Shown here: in pieces, positions 44,695-53,152 of the stretch
Position numbering within the stretch: position 1 is the first letter of the stretch
Layout: every line of letters begins with the position of its first letter
Assembly (NCBI RefSeq): GCF_000253255.1
Contig: NC_015580.1
Coordinates: 1,315,001-1,379,000, forward strand
Source of the DNA: Novosphingobium sp. PP1Y
GTDB taxonomy: Bacteria; Pseudomonadota; Alphaproteobacteria; Sphingomonadales; Sphingomonadaceae
Direction of reading: 5' to 3'
Length of the DNA stretch: 64,000 bases
The notes under the pieces: generated by a model
Databases searched by the model: none
What the model was told of the DNA's origin: nothing
What the model saw: the letters and a program-made list of their open reading frames with translations, nothing else
Translations under genes and position numbers: made by a program

Positions 44695-45870
44695 TCACAG
44701 CGCCTCGATCAGCGTGGCGTTGGCTATCCCACCACTTTCGCACATCGTCTGCAGGCCATAGCGTTTGCCCCGGGCCCGCAGTGCATGGATCAAGGTCGTC
44801 ATGAGCTTGGTGCCGGTCGCACCGAGCGGGTGGCCGAGCGCGATCGCGCCGCCGTGGATATTGACCTTCGCAAGGTCGGCGCCGAGCGCCTTGGCCCAGG
44901 CAAGCGGAATCGAGGCGAAGGCCTCGTTCACCTCGAACAGGTCGATATCGCCGAGCGAAAGCCCGGCCCGCTGAAGCACGCTGCGCGTTGCCGGGATCGG
45001 TTCTTCCAGCATGATGACCGGGTCGCCTGCGGTGACCGCCATGTTCACCACTCTTGCAATTGGCGTGAGACCATGTGCCTTGACCGCTTCGGCAGACGCG
45101 ACAAGCACACCTGAGGCGCCGTCGCAGATCTGACTTGCCGTCGCGGCCGAAAGCGTTCCCTTTCCGCCGATCAGCTTGACCTGCGCGAGCGACTCCATGG
45201 TGGAATCGGCGCGTATCCCTTCGTCGGTTTCGTGGCTACCGCTTGTGCCGTCCTCCGCTTCGTAAGCGATCGGGACGATTTCCTTGGCGAAAGCGCCGTT
45301 CTGGGTTGCGGCGGCGGCGCGGCGATGGCTTTCGAGCGCGAAGGCATCGTGATCCTCGCGCGTAAAACCGTATTTGTCGGCAATCAGCTGTGCGCCGGCG
45401 AACTGGTTGAACGCGGGCACGCCGAAGCGCTCCTTGATCGCGGGTGAGAAAGGATCGGCATTGATGCCACCGGCTTGTGCCAAAGTGATTGCGGACCCCA
45501 TCGGGACGCGCGTCATGCTTTCGACACCGCCCGCGACAACTAGATCCTGCATGCCCGACATGACGGCCTGCGCGGCGAAATGCAGTGCCTGCTGCGAGGA
45601 ACCGCACTGGCGATCGATTGTCACACCGGGCACACTCTGTGGCAGGCTGGAGGCCAGCACGACGTTGCGAGCGAAGGCAAAGCACTGCTCGCCTACCTGG
45701 CTGACACAGCCGATGATCACATCGTCGATCGCGGCGGGATCGACTTCGGCATCGGCAACGAGAGCGTCGAGTACGGCGGCGCCCAGGTCCGCTGGGTGCC
45801 AGCCGGCAAGACGGCCATTGCGGCGGCCCCCGGCGGTGCGGCGGGCGGAGACGATATAGGCTTCAGGCAT
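44695..45870 (-). CDS. Acetyl-CoA acetyltransferase / 3-ketoacyl-CoA thiolase
   Basis: This 391-residue thiolase catalyses the last step of beta-oxidation, cleaving 3-ketoacyl-CoA with CoA. The active-site Cys89 is in DRQCGSSQQA. The base pair is NEAFASIP and HGGAIALGHPLGATG (His), and the second Cys is in TMCESGGIAN. Full length with all residues present. It is flanked by two acyl-CoA dehydrogenase genes on the same strand, suggesting that the three act on one side chain. Confidence 0.9.
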   Translation of the reverse strand: MPEAYIVSARRTAGGRRNGRLAGWHPADLGAAVLDALVADAEVDPAAIDDVIIGCVSQVGEQCFAFARNVVLASSLPQSVPGVTIDRQCGSSQQALHFAAQAVMSGMQDLVVAGGVESMTRVPMGSAITLAQAGGINADPFSPAIKERFGVPAFNQFAGAQLIADKYGFTREDHDAFALESHRRAAAATQNGAFAKEIVPIAYEAEDGTSGSHETDEGIRADSTMESLAQVKLIGGKGTLSAATASQICDGASGVLVASAEAVKAHGLTPIARVVNMAVTAGDPVIMLEEPIPATRSVLQRAGLSLGDIDLFEVNEAFASIPLAWAKALGADLAKVNIHGGAIALGHPLGATGTKLMTTLIHALRARGKRYGLQTMCESGGIANATLIEAL

Positions 45871-45903
45871 GGTCTCTTCTCTTTCTTATGGTGTCTTGTC
45901 AGG

Positions 45904-47082
45904 TCAAAGGCCGAGCGCGGCCTTGGCAATGATGTCCAGCTGGATTTCGCTCGTTCCGCCGAAGATCGACCAGGCCCGGGCATTCAGATAACGCGCGGCA
46001 GCGGCCTGGGCCTCGGCGCAGGCGATGGGCGCGGTTGCCCGCTCGCCGTAGAGCGGGCGCTCGGCCGGCAGCTGAAGTCCTGCCAGGCCGAAGGCGTCGA
46101 CCCCCAGAGTCTCGAGCTCCTGGCGAATTTCGGAAGCTATCAGCTTTGTTGCAAAGGTACGCGGCCCCGGCTTTGCTCCGCCCTCGAGTTCGACCAGTGT
46201 GCGAAGTTCGGTGAGTTCAAGTGCACAGGCTTGGGCCTCTATGCGGGCAGCACGCAATGCAAGTGTGGCGGGCAGGGGAGGCGCCGCTTCGCGCAGCCGG
46301 CTCAAGTCTGCCAAAAGTTGAGGCGCGAAGGTTGAGCCACCGCGTTCATTTTCCAGCAGGAACTTGGCAATGGTCCAGCCTTGGCCCTCTTCGCCGATGC
46401 GATTGGCGACGGGCACCCGGACTTCGTCGAGGAAGACTTCGTTGAGCTCATGATCGCCCGAAGCCGAGAGGATAGGACGGACCGAGATGCCGGGGCTCGT
46501 CATGTCGATGAGCAGGAAGCTGATACCCGCTTGGGGCTTCACCTCGAAGTCGGTGCGTACAAGGGCAAATAGCCAGTTCGCGTACTGGGCCTGGGTGGTC
46601 CAGATTTTCTGGCCGGTCACGACGTATTCATCGCCCTCACGCACCGCTCTGGTGCGAAGGCTGGCCAAGTCCGAGCCCGAGCCGGGTTCCGAGAAGCCTT
46701 GGGCCCAGACGTGCTCGGCGCTCCTCAGGCGAGGAAGGTAATACGTTTTTTGCGCCTCGGTGCCGAAAGTGTAGAGCACGGGGCCGACGAGTTTCAGGCC
46801 CATGCCCGGCAGGATTGGCGCACCGGCTTCGGCACATTCCTTTTCGAAGATCCAGCGTTGGATCGGGCTCCAGCCAGGGCCTCCGGCGGATGCTGGCCAG
46901 TGGTAGACGAGCCAGCCCTTTGCATCGAGAATAGCCTGCCATTCGCGCGCGATGTCGGGTTCGGCGAAGACTCCCGTTGTAAGCGCTGCTCCGCGCTTGA
47001 GGTCGTCCGTCAGCGCTTGGGCGAGAAAGGCTCGGACTTCATGACGGAAGGCTTCCTGAAATGGTGTGAGTGACAGGTCCAT
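45904..47082 (-). CDS. Acyl-CoA dehydrogenase (larger partner subunit)
   Basis: This 392-residue ACAD is similar to steroid side-chain FadE proteins. It has AFRHEVRAFLAQAL, GWLVYHWPASAGGPGWSPIQRWIFEKECA, VWAQGFSEPGSGSDLASLRT (FAD loop), GQKIWTTQAQ and a C-terminal WSIFGGTSEIQLDIIAKAALGL. The usual QxxGGxG segment is replaced by a shorter AEAQAAAARYLNARAW. That suggests it contributes only part of the FAD site and pairs with the short subunit at 43671. ATG 47082 follows the Ltp2-like stop by 8 nt. Confidence 0.83.
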   Translation of the reverse strand: MDLSLTPFQEAFRHEVRAFLAQALTDDLKRGAALTTGVFAEPDIAREWQAILDAKGWLVYHWPASAGGPGWSPIQRWIFEKECAEAGAPILPGMGLKLVGPVLYTFGTEAQKTYYLPRLRSAEHVWAQGFSEPGSGSDLASLRTRAVREGDEYVVTGQKIWTTQAQYANWLFALVRTDFEVKPQAGISFLLIDMTSPGISVRPILSASGDHELNEVFLDEVRVPVANRIGEEGQGWTIAKFLLENERGGSTFAPQLLADLSRLREAAPPLPATLALRAARIEAQACALELTELRTLVELEGGAKPGPRTFATKLIASEIRQELETLGVDAFGLAGLQLPAERPLYGERATAPIACAEAQAAAARYLNARAWSIFGGTSEIQLDIIAKAALGL

Positions 47083-47090
47083 AATCAATC

Positions 47091-48248
47091 TCAGCGTTCG
47101 AGGATCGCGACGGCGGAAACGCCCGGCGCGCCATAGACGTGGCTGTATCCGAGCCGCGGTCCCTGTCCGTCACGACCGGCGACCTGGCGCGCGCCAGCGC
47201 GGCCGGTAAGCTGGACGAAGTTCTCGTAGACCTGGCGCAGGCCAGATGCACCGATTGGCTCACCGCATGCCAGGCAACCGCCATCCGTATTGACCGGAAG
47301 TGCGCCGTCGATGCGGGTGCGTCCCTCGGCAATCCACTTGCTCTGCTCGCCGTCGATGCAGAAGCCGTTTTCGGCCATGTGCATGATCTCTGCGCCTGCC
47401 TCGGTGTCCTGTAACTGAGCGATGTCGATGTCCTCAGGCCCCACACCAGCCATCTCGTAGGCAGCTTTCGCGGCGAGCGTGGTGGGAGAGCCTCCGCGTT
47501 CTATGTCGAGCCCCGGGCTGAATACCTCGAAGGACCCGGGCGGGCGCGTGCGGACGGCCGCAGCCCGGAGCCTGACGAACGGCAGTCCCATTGCTTTCGC
47601 GCGCTTTTCGCTGGCGAAGACGAGCGCTACGCCGCCTTCTGCTGGCGAGCAGAACATGAATTTGGTGAGAGGGTCGCTCACCATGGGCGAGTTCAGAATG
47701 GTCGTACGATCGACCGGCTCGCGCCGCCAGGCATGGTGGGCGAGCGCTCCGTTTGCGAAAGCCTTTTCGGCGACCGCCCCAAGCGTGTCGGCGGCTATGC
47801 TATAGTTCGCCATGTAGCGCTGAATCTTCATCGCGAAAAACTGCGTCGTCAGCATGAGACCTGTTTCGCCGTACCAATCGGGTAATCCCCAATCGGCTGG
47901 TAATGGCGAGAAGGAACCGCGCGGGTGCTTGTCGAAGCCCACTGCGATGCCAAGGTCGAACTGCCCCGACTGGATCGTGTTGTATGCGCCGAACATGGCC
48001 GATCCGCCGGTGGCACAGCCGTTGGCAACATTGATGAAGGGCAGGCCGGTCAGACCAAGCTCGGAAACCATTGTGTCGGCATTGCCGGCTTCGTCCGAAC
48101 CGCCATAGGCAAACTGTACCTGGCTCCATTCGAGTCCCGTCGCGGCGAGGGCCTGGCGCACGGCATAAGCCCCTTGTTCAAGTCCGGAGCGTTCTGGCGT
48201 GCGACCGAAAGGGTGGATGCCGGCGCCGATGATGCACACTTCCGTCAC
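47091..48248 (-). CDS. Thiolase-like protein (SCP-x/Ltp2-type, thiolase or retro-aldolase)
   Basis: This 385-residue thiolase-superfamily protein has IIGAGIHPFGRTPERS and FINVANGCATGGSAMFGAYNTI (Cys in the thiolase nucleophile position). It also has NTDGGCLACGEPIGASGLRQVYE and GPRLGYSHVYGAPGVSAVAILER. This is the SCP-x/Ltp2 branch, where Ltp2 acts as a retro-aldolase on a beta-hydroxyacyl-CoA and needs a DUF35 partner. A DUF35 gene overlaps directly upstream by ATGA. Whether this protein does thiolysis or aldol cleavage cannot be read from sequence. Confidence 0.8.
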   Translation of the reverse strand: MTEVCIIGAGIHPFGRTPERSGLEQGAYAVRQALAATGLEWSQVQFAYGGSDEAGNADTMVSELGLTGLPFINVANGCATGGSAMFGAYNTIQSGQFDLGIAVGFDKHPRGSFSPLPADWGLPDWYGETGLMLTTQFFAMKIQRYMANYSIAADTLGAVAEKAFANGALAHHAWRREPVDRTTILNSPMVSDPLTKFMFCSPAEGGVALVFASEKRAKAMGLPFVRLRAAAVRTRPPGSFEVFSPGLDIERGGSPTTLAAKAAYEMAGVGPEDIDIAQLQDTEAGAEIMHMAENGFCIDGEQSKWIAEGRTRIDGALPVNTDGGCLACGEPIGASGLRQVYENFVQLTGRAGARQVAGRDGQGPRLGYSHVYGAPGVSAVAILER

Positions 48249-48667
48249 GTGGCGCTCCCTTCCATGGGTGCGAATGCAAAGGTTGTGCGCCTCTCGCCGC
48301 CAGCCAATTCGAAGCTGAGAGGCACGAGCCGCATCGGCATACCGAGGTGTAACGCGTCGAAGGCGACGTCGGTCAGGCGGGTCTCAAGAATCAGCGCACC
48401 ATCGAGCTCGACATAGCCGACGGCATACGGCTCGAAGGTGTCTGACCCGGCATAGGGCGGCGACTTTGGCCGGAAGCGCTGTACGGTCCAGGACCACAGC
48501 CTCCCTTCGCTTGGCAGGACGACATGCTCGTAGCGCGCGTCGGCGGCTATCTTGGGCGGAAATACGATACGGCCGCTTGCGATTTCGCGCGAGGCGGCAA
48601 GGGCAATTTTGCCGCCAATCTCGACAATTATCTCTGAATCGATGGGCGGTGCTGGACTTGTTGGCAT
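48245..48667 (-). CDS. DUF35 OB-fold protein without a zinc ribbon
   Basis: This 140-residue partner-type protein has the OB-fold strands of DUF35 (GRLWSWTVQRFRPKSPPY, PYAVGYVELDGALILETRL, GMPMRLVPLSFEL). The N-terminal rubredoxin-like zinc ribbon normally reads CxxCG...FPPR..C..C; here it is AASREIASGRIVFPPKIAAD, with no cysteine in the whole protein. In steroid pathways DUF35 proteins dock Ltp2 to a hydratase. Loss of the ribbon suggests a structural role only. AGGAGAG precedes the ATG; it overlaps the Ltp2-like gene by 4 nt. Confidence 0.78.
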   Translation of the reverse strand: MPTSPAPPIDSEIIVEIGGKIALAASREIASGRIVFPPKIAADARYEHVVLPSEGRLWSWTVQRFRPKSPPYAGSDTFEPYAVGYVELDGALILETRLTDVAFDALHLGMPMRLVPLSFELAGGERRTTFAFAPMEGSAT

Positions 48668-48768
48668 GAGTGCTCTCCTGCCAATAGGCCTATCGCCCAG
48701 AACTCCGATTGGCTTCTGACCATTGCGACAGAAGGCGTATCTTCCCCCTCGCCGGAAGGCTCGTTCGG

Positions 48769-49533
48769 CTAGCGCAACATCCCGAGAAATCCGAGTTGGG
48801 CAGCCTTGAAAAGCGTCTGGTCGCGATTGACCGCATCGAGCTTCACCGATGCCGAGCGGATATGGAACCGCACAGTCGTGCGTTGCAGCCCGAGGATGAT
48901 GCCGATCTCGTCATTGGTTTTGCCGGCTGCGGCCCAGCGCAGGCATTCAACTTCGCGTTTGGTAAGAGAAACCGGATGAGGGCCGGCGGACCTGGTCCAA
49001 TTCAGCTTGACGTAGCAACACACGAATGCGCGAGCGAGTTCCCCGACCTGGTCGGCATAGGCATATTGTGCCGAAAGGTCGTCTTCAAATGGGTCGTGCG
49101 AAAGGAAACTAGCCGCAGCGATTTGTCCGAACGGCAGATGGATCGGTACCACGAGCGCGGCGCGCGTCAGTGCGCGAGCTTCGAAATCGGTGCGGTCGAC
49201 CAGATCAAGAAGGGGGTTGGGCAGGCGCGTGCGGAAGCCCTCGGCATTGCACCAGAAAGGCTCGGCTTCCACCCGACATGCGAGTGCAAGTGGCGAGGTC
49301 AGGGCAAGTTGCGGTGCTTCCCACCAGCGCGGTTCGTCGTTTCGGAAACCGAAGACTTCGGTAGCGAGTACGGCGCCACTGCTGTCGCGCATTGGTTCAC
49401 GCACAGCGATATTGTGCGTTATAGCCGTGCGCAGTCCGCAAATGTCCTCGACCGCGAAACGCAGTGTCGTGGCCGCTTTGCGAATGCCGTCCACGCTGTC
49501 GAACCGGACGTCGGACACCTGCTTGTTGGTCAT
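48769..49533 (-). CDS. LuxR-family regulator with autoinducer-binding domain (solo)
   Basis: This 254-residue protein has an N-terminal alpha/beta/alpha ligand domain (residues 10-165, with WWEAPQLALTSPLALACRV and FWCNAEGF) and a C-terminal LuxR HTH (SLTKREVECLRWAAAGKTNDEIGIILGLQRTTVRFHIRSA). No luxI synthase is present in the window. Together with its catabolic neighbours this points to a LuxR solo sensing an exogenous or pathway compound. It starts 18 nt after the tetR gene stop and is probably co-transcribed with it. Confidence 0.8.
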   Translation of the reverse strand: MTNKQVSDVRFDSVDGIRKAATTLRFAVEDICGLRTAITHNIAVREPMRDSSGAVLATEVFGFRNDEPRWWEAPQLALTSPLALACRVEAEPFWCNAEGFRTRLPNPLLDLVDRTDFEARALTRAALVVPIHLPFGQIAAASFLSHDPFEDDLSAQYAYADQVGELARAFVCCYVKLNWTRSAGPHPVSLTKREVECLRWAAAGKTNDEIGIILGLQRTTVRFHIRSASVKLDAVNRDQTLFKAAQLGFLGMLR

Positions 49534-49551
49534 CGCGATCCCGCACGCCTG

Positions 49552-50163
49552 TCAGCGTCGGCACAATCCCTCGAAAAACGGCCTGCACAGGGCATCGGCG
49601 ACATCCTCAGGCTTTCTCTTTTTGGCGACCTGAGGATACCACTTGTAGGCCCAGTTGCACATGCCGAGAAAGCCGTAAACGGTCAGGACCGGATCGCACT
49701 CTATGAAGTGCTTGGATTCAATGCCCCTCGCGATGATGGACTGGATGCGGTTGAAATAGTCCTGACGGCGCGAGCGTATTTCTTGCCTCTGCGGGCCTTC
49801 AAGGTCCGTGTAGTGATCCATGAAAGCGCGAACGTAGCCGGGATGTTCGGCGATTTCGCGCAAGATGTCGATGCAGGCCAGCCGAAGAAGGCGGGACGGT
49901 TCAATCGAGGGATCGCTTGCGTCGAGCCCATCGATCAGCGCGGTTATATGCGCATCGTGAATGGCATATAGAATCGCCTGCTTGCTCGAAAAATAGTGGT
50001 ATAGCGTCGGCTTGCCCAAGCCCACTTCGTCGGCGATCATCTGCATGGACGCGCCGTGGTAGCCAACCTTGTCGAACAGGCTGGCGCAATGTTTCAGGAT
50101 CTCATTGCGCTTTTCATCGTGCGCTTCAGTTGTCTGTCGCTTCTTTGTATTTTGCCGTGGCAT
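49552..50163 (-). CDS. TetR-family regulator, likely master repressor of module 3
   Basis: This 203-residue protein has a TetR HTH (RNEILKHCASLFDKVGYHGASMQMIADEVGLGKPTLYHYFSSKQAILY) and a TetR_C-type helical ligand domain (KstR2-like style). A copy of the module operator lies upstream of its gene at 50299-50314, which suggests autoregulation. The same site recurs before at least four other operons of module 3, and no other TetR gene lies between 29 and 64 kb, so this protein is the best candidate to bind them. The ligand is perhaps an acyl-CoA of the pathway. Confidence 0.85.
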   Translation of the reverse strand: MPRQNTKKRQTTEAHDEKRNEILKHCASLFDKVGYHGASMQMIADEVGLGKPTLYHYFSSKQAILYAIHDAHITALIDGLDASDPSIEPSRLLRLACIDILREIAEHPGYVRAFMDHYTDLEGPQRQEIRSRRQDYFNRIQSIIARGIESKHFIECDPVLTVYGFLGMCNWAYKWYPQVAKKRKPEDVADALCRPFFEGLCRR

Positions 50164-50485
50164 GTCCGGTGTTCTCGCCCTTTCACCGCATTGGACTGTA
50201 ATCCGCCGCGTCGTTCGTCATCCAATTCTGCGGGCGTTTGCCGCAATACGAGCCATAGTCTCCCAAACCAGAAGATCACACTCTTGCCAAGCATGTTCTC
50301 GACCGACTGATCGGTTGTGTATCGCTACAAGCCCGATTCGACCGGCTGTCTCGCCTTTCCGTCGCCCAAATGGTCAGTTCGACGATCTGATGTCGATCGC
50401 TAAGGCGGACCGGTTCGAGTTTAACCGACAGCTGAATGGCGGGCGTGTCGCCTATCCATCGCCGTGCGGGCAAGGGAGAGAGTGA
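50164..50485. other. Divergent intergenic region between tetR and SDR
   Basis: Apart from operator D at 50299-50314 and the GGGAGAGAG ribosome site of the SDR gene, I see no gene or repeat in this 322-bp region. Confidence 0.5.
50299..50314 (-). promoter_or_regulatory. GTCGGTCGA operator D
   Basis: Minus-strand CCGATCAGTCGGTCGA differs from operator A at one position. It lies between the divergent tetR (start 50163) and SDR (start 50486) genes, where one bound repressor could affect both. I see no good -35 next to it. Confidence 0.6.
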
Positions 50486-51241
50486 ATGGTCGATCTTAAC
50501 GGGAAGGTGGCTCTGGTAACCGGCGCGAGTTCCGGCCTCGGACGCCATTTCGCCAAGGTGCTGGCGGCACACGGCGCGCATGTCTTTGTTGCGGCGCGGC
50601 GGCTTGATGCACTTGCTGCACTGGCAGGAGAGATCGGCAGGGCGGGGGGCACCTGCGAGGCCCTGTCGCTGGACGTGACCGATTCGACCTCGGTGGAAAG
50701 CGCTTTCGCCGCCATCGCCGCGCGCGCGCCTGCTCCTCCCTCGATCCTTGTCAACAACGCTGGCGTCGCGCAGACTCGCGCTGCCCTGGACGTCGGACCA
50801 GAAGACTGGAATGCGGTCCTCGGGCCAAACCTCACCGGCGCATTCTTCGTCGCGCAGCAGGCCGCACAAGCCATGCGCGGGCATGGTGGCAGCATCATCA
50901 ATATCGCCTCGATCCTTGGCGAGCGGGTGTCCAAGGGACTGGCTGCCTACGCCGCAAGCAAAGCTGGGTTGATCCAGTTGACCAAGGCGCTCGCGCTCGA
51001 GTGGGCGCCGCTGGGGGTCCGGGTCAATGCTTTGGCGCCCGGCTACCTCGAGACTGAATTGAACCGTGATTTCTTTGCCTCCGATGCAGGCCAGAGACTG
51101 ATCGCGCGCATTCCGCAGCGCCGCCTCGGAGAACTGGAAGACCTGGATGGACCGCTGCTGCTGCTAGCCTCGGAACAATCTCGCTACATGACCGGGTCGG
51201 TCATTGCTGTCGACGGCGGCCATCTGGTGAGTGGTCTTTAG
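50486..51241 (+). CDS. Short-chain dehydrogenase/reductase
   Basis: This 251-residue classical SDR has VTGASSGLGRHF (cofactor loop), NNAGVAQ, the catalytic Ser in NIASILGER, YAASK (Tyr-x3-Lys) and PGYLETEL. The C-terminus YMTGSVIAVDGGH is typical of FabG-like enzymes. It probably oxidises a 3-hydroxyacyl-CoA or alicyclic alcohol in module 3. GGGAGAGAGTGA precedes the ATG. It stands alone on the plus strand, convergent with the next gene by 25 bp. Confidence 0.87.
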   Translation: MVDLNGKVALVTGASSGLGRHFAKVLAAHGAHVFVAARRLDALAALAGEIGRAGGTCEALSLDVTDSTSVESAFAAIAARAPAPPSILVNNAGVAQTRAALDVGPEDWNAVLGPNLTGAFFVAQQAAQAMRGHGGSIINIASILGERVSKGLAAYAASKAGLIQLTKALALEWAPLGVRVNALAPGYLETELNRDFFASDAGQRLIARIPQRRLGELEDLDGPLLLLASEQSRYMTGSVIAVDGGHLVSGL

Positions 51242-51266
51242 GGTAGAGTAATTCCGATCGCAGCGG

Positions 51267-51992
51267 TCAGGCGTCCATTGCTGTCGCGCCCACCACCCAG
51301 GCGGAAAGCCCGCTGGTCGGAACTGCGCAGATTACCGCTTCGGCAATGGCTTCCTCGCTCGCACCGGCACGCCGTGCGCCGTTCATGTGCACTGAGGCCC
51401 AATTGCTGTAATCGGCAACGAGCACAGTCACGAGCAGCAGCTCAGCATGGTCGGATGCAAGCGCGGTGCCAGACAGTGTGCCTTCGCGCATGAGATAGTA
51501 GGCGTCAGCACCCAGCGGTTTGAGTTCGAGCAGTTTGGCGAGTGAAGGGGGCATTTCTCCGAAGTAGGCGAGGAAGTTTGACTCCGCTGCGCCGGGCTCG
51601 ACATCACGGACAACCTCATCCGGCACTTCGTCGGATGTGAGCGGGCCGAACAGCGTTTCGGCAATGCCATGGAAGCGCAATGCTGCCCCTTCGCCTCGCA
51701 CACTAGACAGAATTGCGACGGCAGCCCCTGCCTCGGAAGCGTTGAGTCCAGCCTCGCGCGCCGCGGCAAGCTCACGCCGACCGAGCTCGACATAGCCCTT
51801 CACGCACGCTGCGCAAGCAACAAAGAGCAGTTTGATTCTCGCCGGAACCGCTCCGTCGGTCTCGATGATCGATCGCCATCTTTGAAAGCCTGCAACGGTC
51901 ATTGGTGCATTGCAGCGCAGAACACCCAGAGCCGAGAGCTGTACTGCGGTCTCGACGCCGCTTGGTTCAACGCTGGTGACGGCGTCTGTCAT
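51267..51992 (-). CDS. Carboxymuconolactone decarboxylase-family protein (with CxxC)
   Basis: This 241-residue CMD/AhpD-like protein is a paralogue of the 35214-35918 product. It shares FQRWRSIIETDGAVPARIKLLF, the SSVRGEGAALRFHGI region and HMNGARRAGASEEAIAEAVICAVPTSGLSAW. It has C-A-A-C in the first repeat (FVACAACVKGY), the AhpD-like redox pair, which the paralogue lacks. It is a single-gene unit with its own operator-promoter at 52016-52031, divergent from the SDR operon at 52250. Confidence 0.72.
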   Translation of the reverse strand: MTDAVTSVEPSGVETAVQLSALGVLRCNAPMTVAGFQRWRSIIETDGAVPARIKLLFVACAACVKGYVELGRRELAAAREAGLNASEAGAAVAILSSVRGEGAALRFHGIAETLFGPLTSDEVPDEVVRDVEPGAAESNFLAYFGEMPPSLAKLLELKPLGADAYYLMREGTLSGTALASDHAELLLVTVLVADYSNWASVHMNGARRAGASEEAIAEAVICAVPTSGLSAWVVGATAMDA

Positions 51993-52015
51993 GATTATCT
52001 CTCCAACTTAATAGA

Positions 52016-52031
52016 CCGTCCGGTCGGTTGG
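52016..52031 (-). promoter_or_regulatory. Operator E, promoter of the CMD-like gene
   Basis: CCGTCCGGTCGGTTGG (plus strand) is a variant of the module operator. On the minus strand it falls in the 17-bp spacer between TTGCCC and ATTAAG, just upstream of the gene starting at 51992. This is the same spacer placement as the other sites. Confidence 0.6.
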
Positions 52032-52126
52032 GCAATGACTAAGCGTCGATAGACGGCTCGTCAATCGCCAGGGCGCGCTCCTTTTCTGATCAACCTCGCC
52101 TCTTTGATTCGGTGTCACCTTCATCA

Positions 52127-52155
52127 TTGACGCCCGACTGGTCGGTCGATTAATG
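52127..52155 (+). promoter_or_regulatory. Operator F, promoter of the 52.2 kb operon
   Basis: TTGACG (52127-52132), a 17-bp spacer of C plus CCGACTGGTCGGTCGA (52134-52149), and TTAATG (52150-52155). This is nearly the same promoter-operator as at 35994, about 95 bp before the SDR gene. Confidence 0.72.
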
Positions 52156-52249
52156 CTGAGGCGCATGGAGCGATGTCGCCGCAACGGCATTCCGACACAG
52201 TTTGAGCGATCGGACAAGCCGGACCGCGAGGGGATAGCAAGGAAGAGAC

Positions 52250-53152
52250 ATGAACGAGTTCGAAGGTAGGACCGCCGTCATAGCCGGCGCGGGCAGCGGC
52301 ATCGGCGCTGCGCTGGCAAAGCAAGCGGCGGGGCTCGGCATGCGGCTGGTCCTCGCAGACATCAACGCGGCTGACCTTGCCGGAGTCGCTTCCCGATTAA
52401 GCGTGACGCAATGCCTGACGCGGGTAGTCGATGTTACCGATCCAGAGGCTGTGGACGCCTTGGCGCACGATGCCTTTGCGCAATGCGGCGATGTCGCGCT
52501 CGTCTGCAATAATGCCGGCGTGGTTCCAGGCGGCCGTCACCGTATGGTATGGGAATTTACGCCAGAGGACTGGCGCTGGGCCTTCGGCGTCAATGTCGAT
52601 GGGGTGACCAATGGCATCCGCAGCTTCGTGCCACGCCTGATTGCCCAGGATAAGCCTGCGCATGTCCTAAACACGGCGTCGGTCGCGGGCTTTGTCAGCG
52701 GCTCTGGGTCTGCGGTCTACGGCGCTTCCAAACATGCTGTCGTTCGAATCACGGAGGCTCTCTTCGCGGGACTGCGCGAGGTTGGCGCGCCGATCGGCGT
52801 AACGATGCTGTGCCCCGGACTCGTGGCGACGCGCATCTATGATGCCGAGCGGTCGAGGCCCGAACACCTGCGTGCACGGGGCGGGCGCCCCGAAGAAGAA
52901 CCAGAACTCCAGGCGATTGCAGATGATCTCTATCGCAGTGCCCCTTCGCCCGAGGCCGTTGCCGAACTTGCATTCGAGGGTATCCGTGCGAACCAGTTCT
53001 ATGTCTTTACTACCGAGCGCTTCGACGCCGGTATTCGCGCCAGAGCGCAGTCCATCGTCGAGCGTGCCAATCCGACCTTCGAAAGTATCCTCGAACTCAG
53101 CAAGGATGACGTCGGCGTGCGCGACGCCGGAGTTGGAGTAGAAGCGTCGTGA
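52250..53152 (+). CDS. Short-chain dehydrogenase/reductase (long form)
   Basis: This 300-residue SDR has IAGAGSGIGAAL, CNNAGVV, the catalytic Ser in NTASVAGF, and YGASKHA. A C-terminal extension after the substrate loop (PGLVATRIYDAERS...) is typical of longer-chain or polycyclic-alcohol SDRs. It starts the plus-strand operon SDR-SDR-ACAD-kinase-crotonase behind operator F. AAGGAAGAG precedes the ATG. The next gene overlaps by GTGA. Confidence 0.85.
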   Translation: MNEFEGRTAVIAGAGSGIGAALAKQAAGLGMRLVLADINAADLAGVASRLSVTQCLTRVVDVTDPEAVDALAHDAFAQCGDVALVCNNAGVVPGGRHRMVWEFTPEDWRWAFGVNVDGVTNGIRSFVPRLIAQDKPAHVLNTASVAGFVSGSGSAVYGASKHAVVRITEALFAGLREVGAPIGVTMLCPGLVATRIYDAERSRPEHLRARGGRPEEEPELQAIADDLYRSAPSPEAVAELAFEGIRANQFYVFTTERFDAGIRARAQSIVERANPTFESILELSKDDVGVRDAGVGVEAS

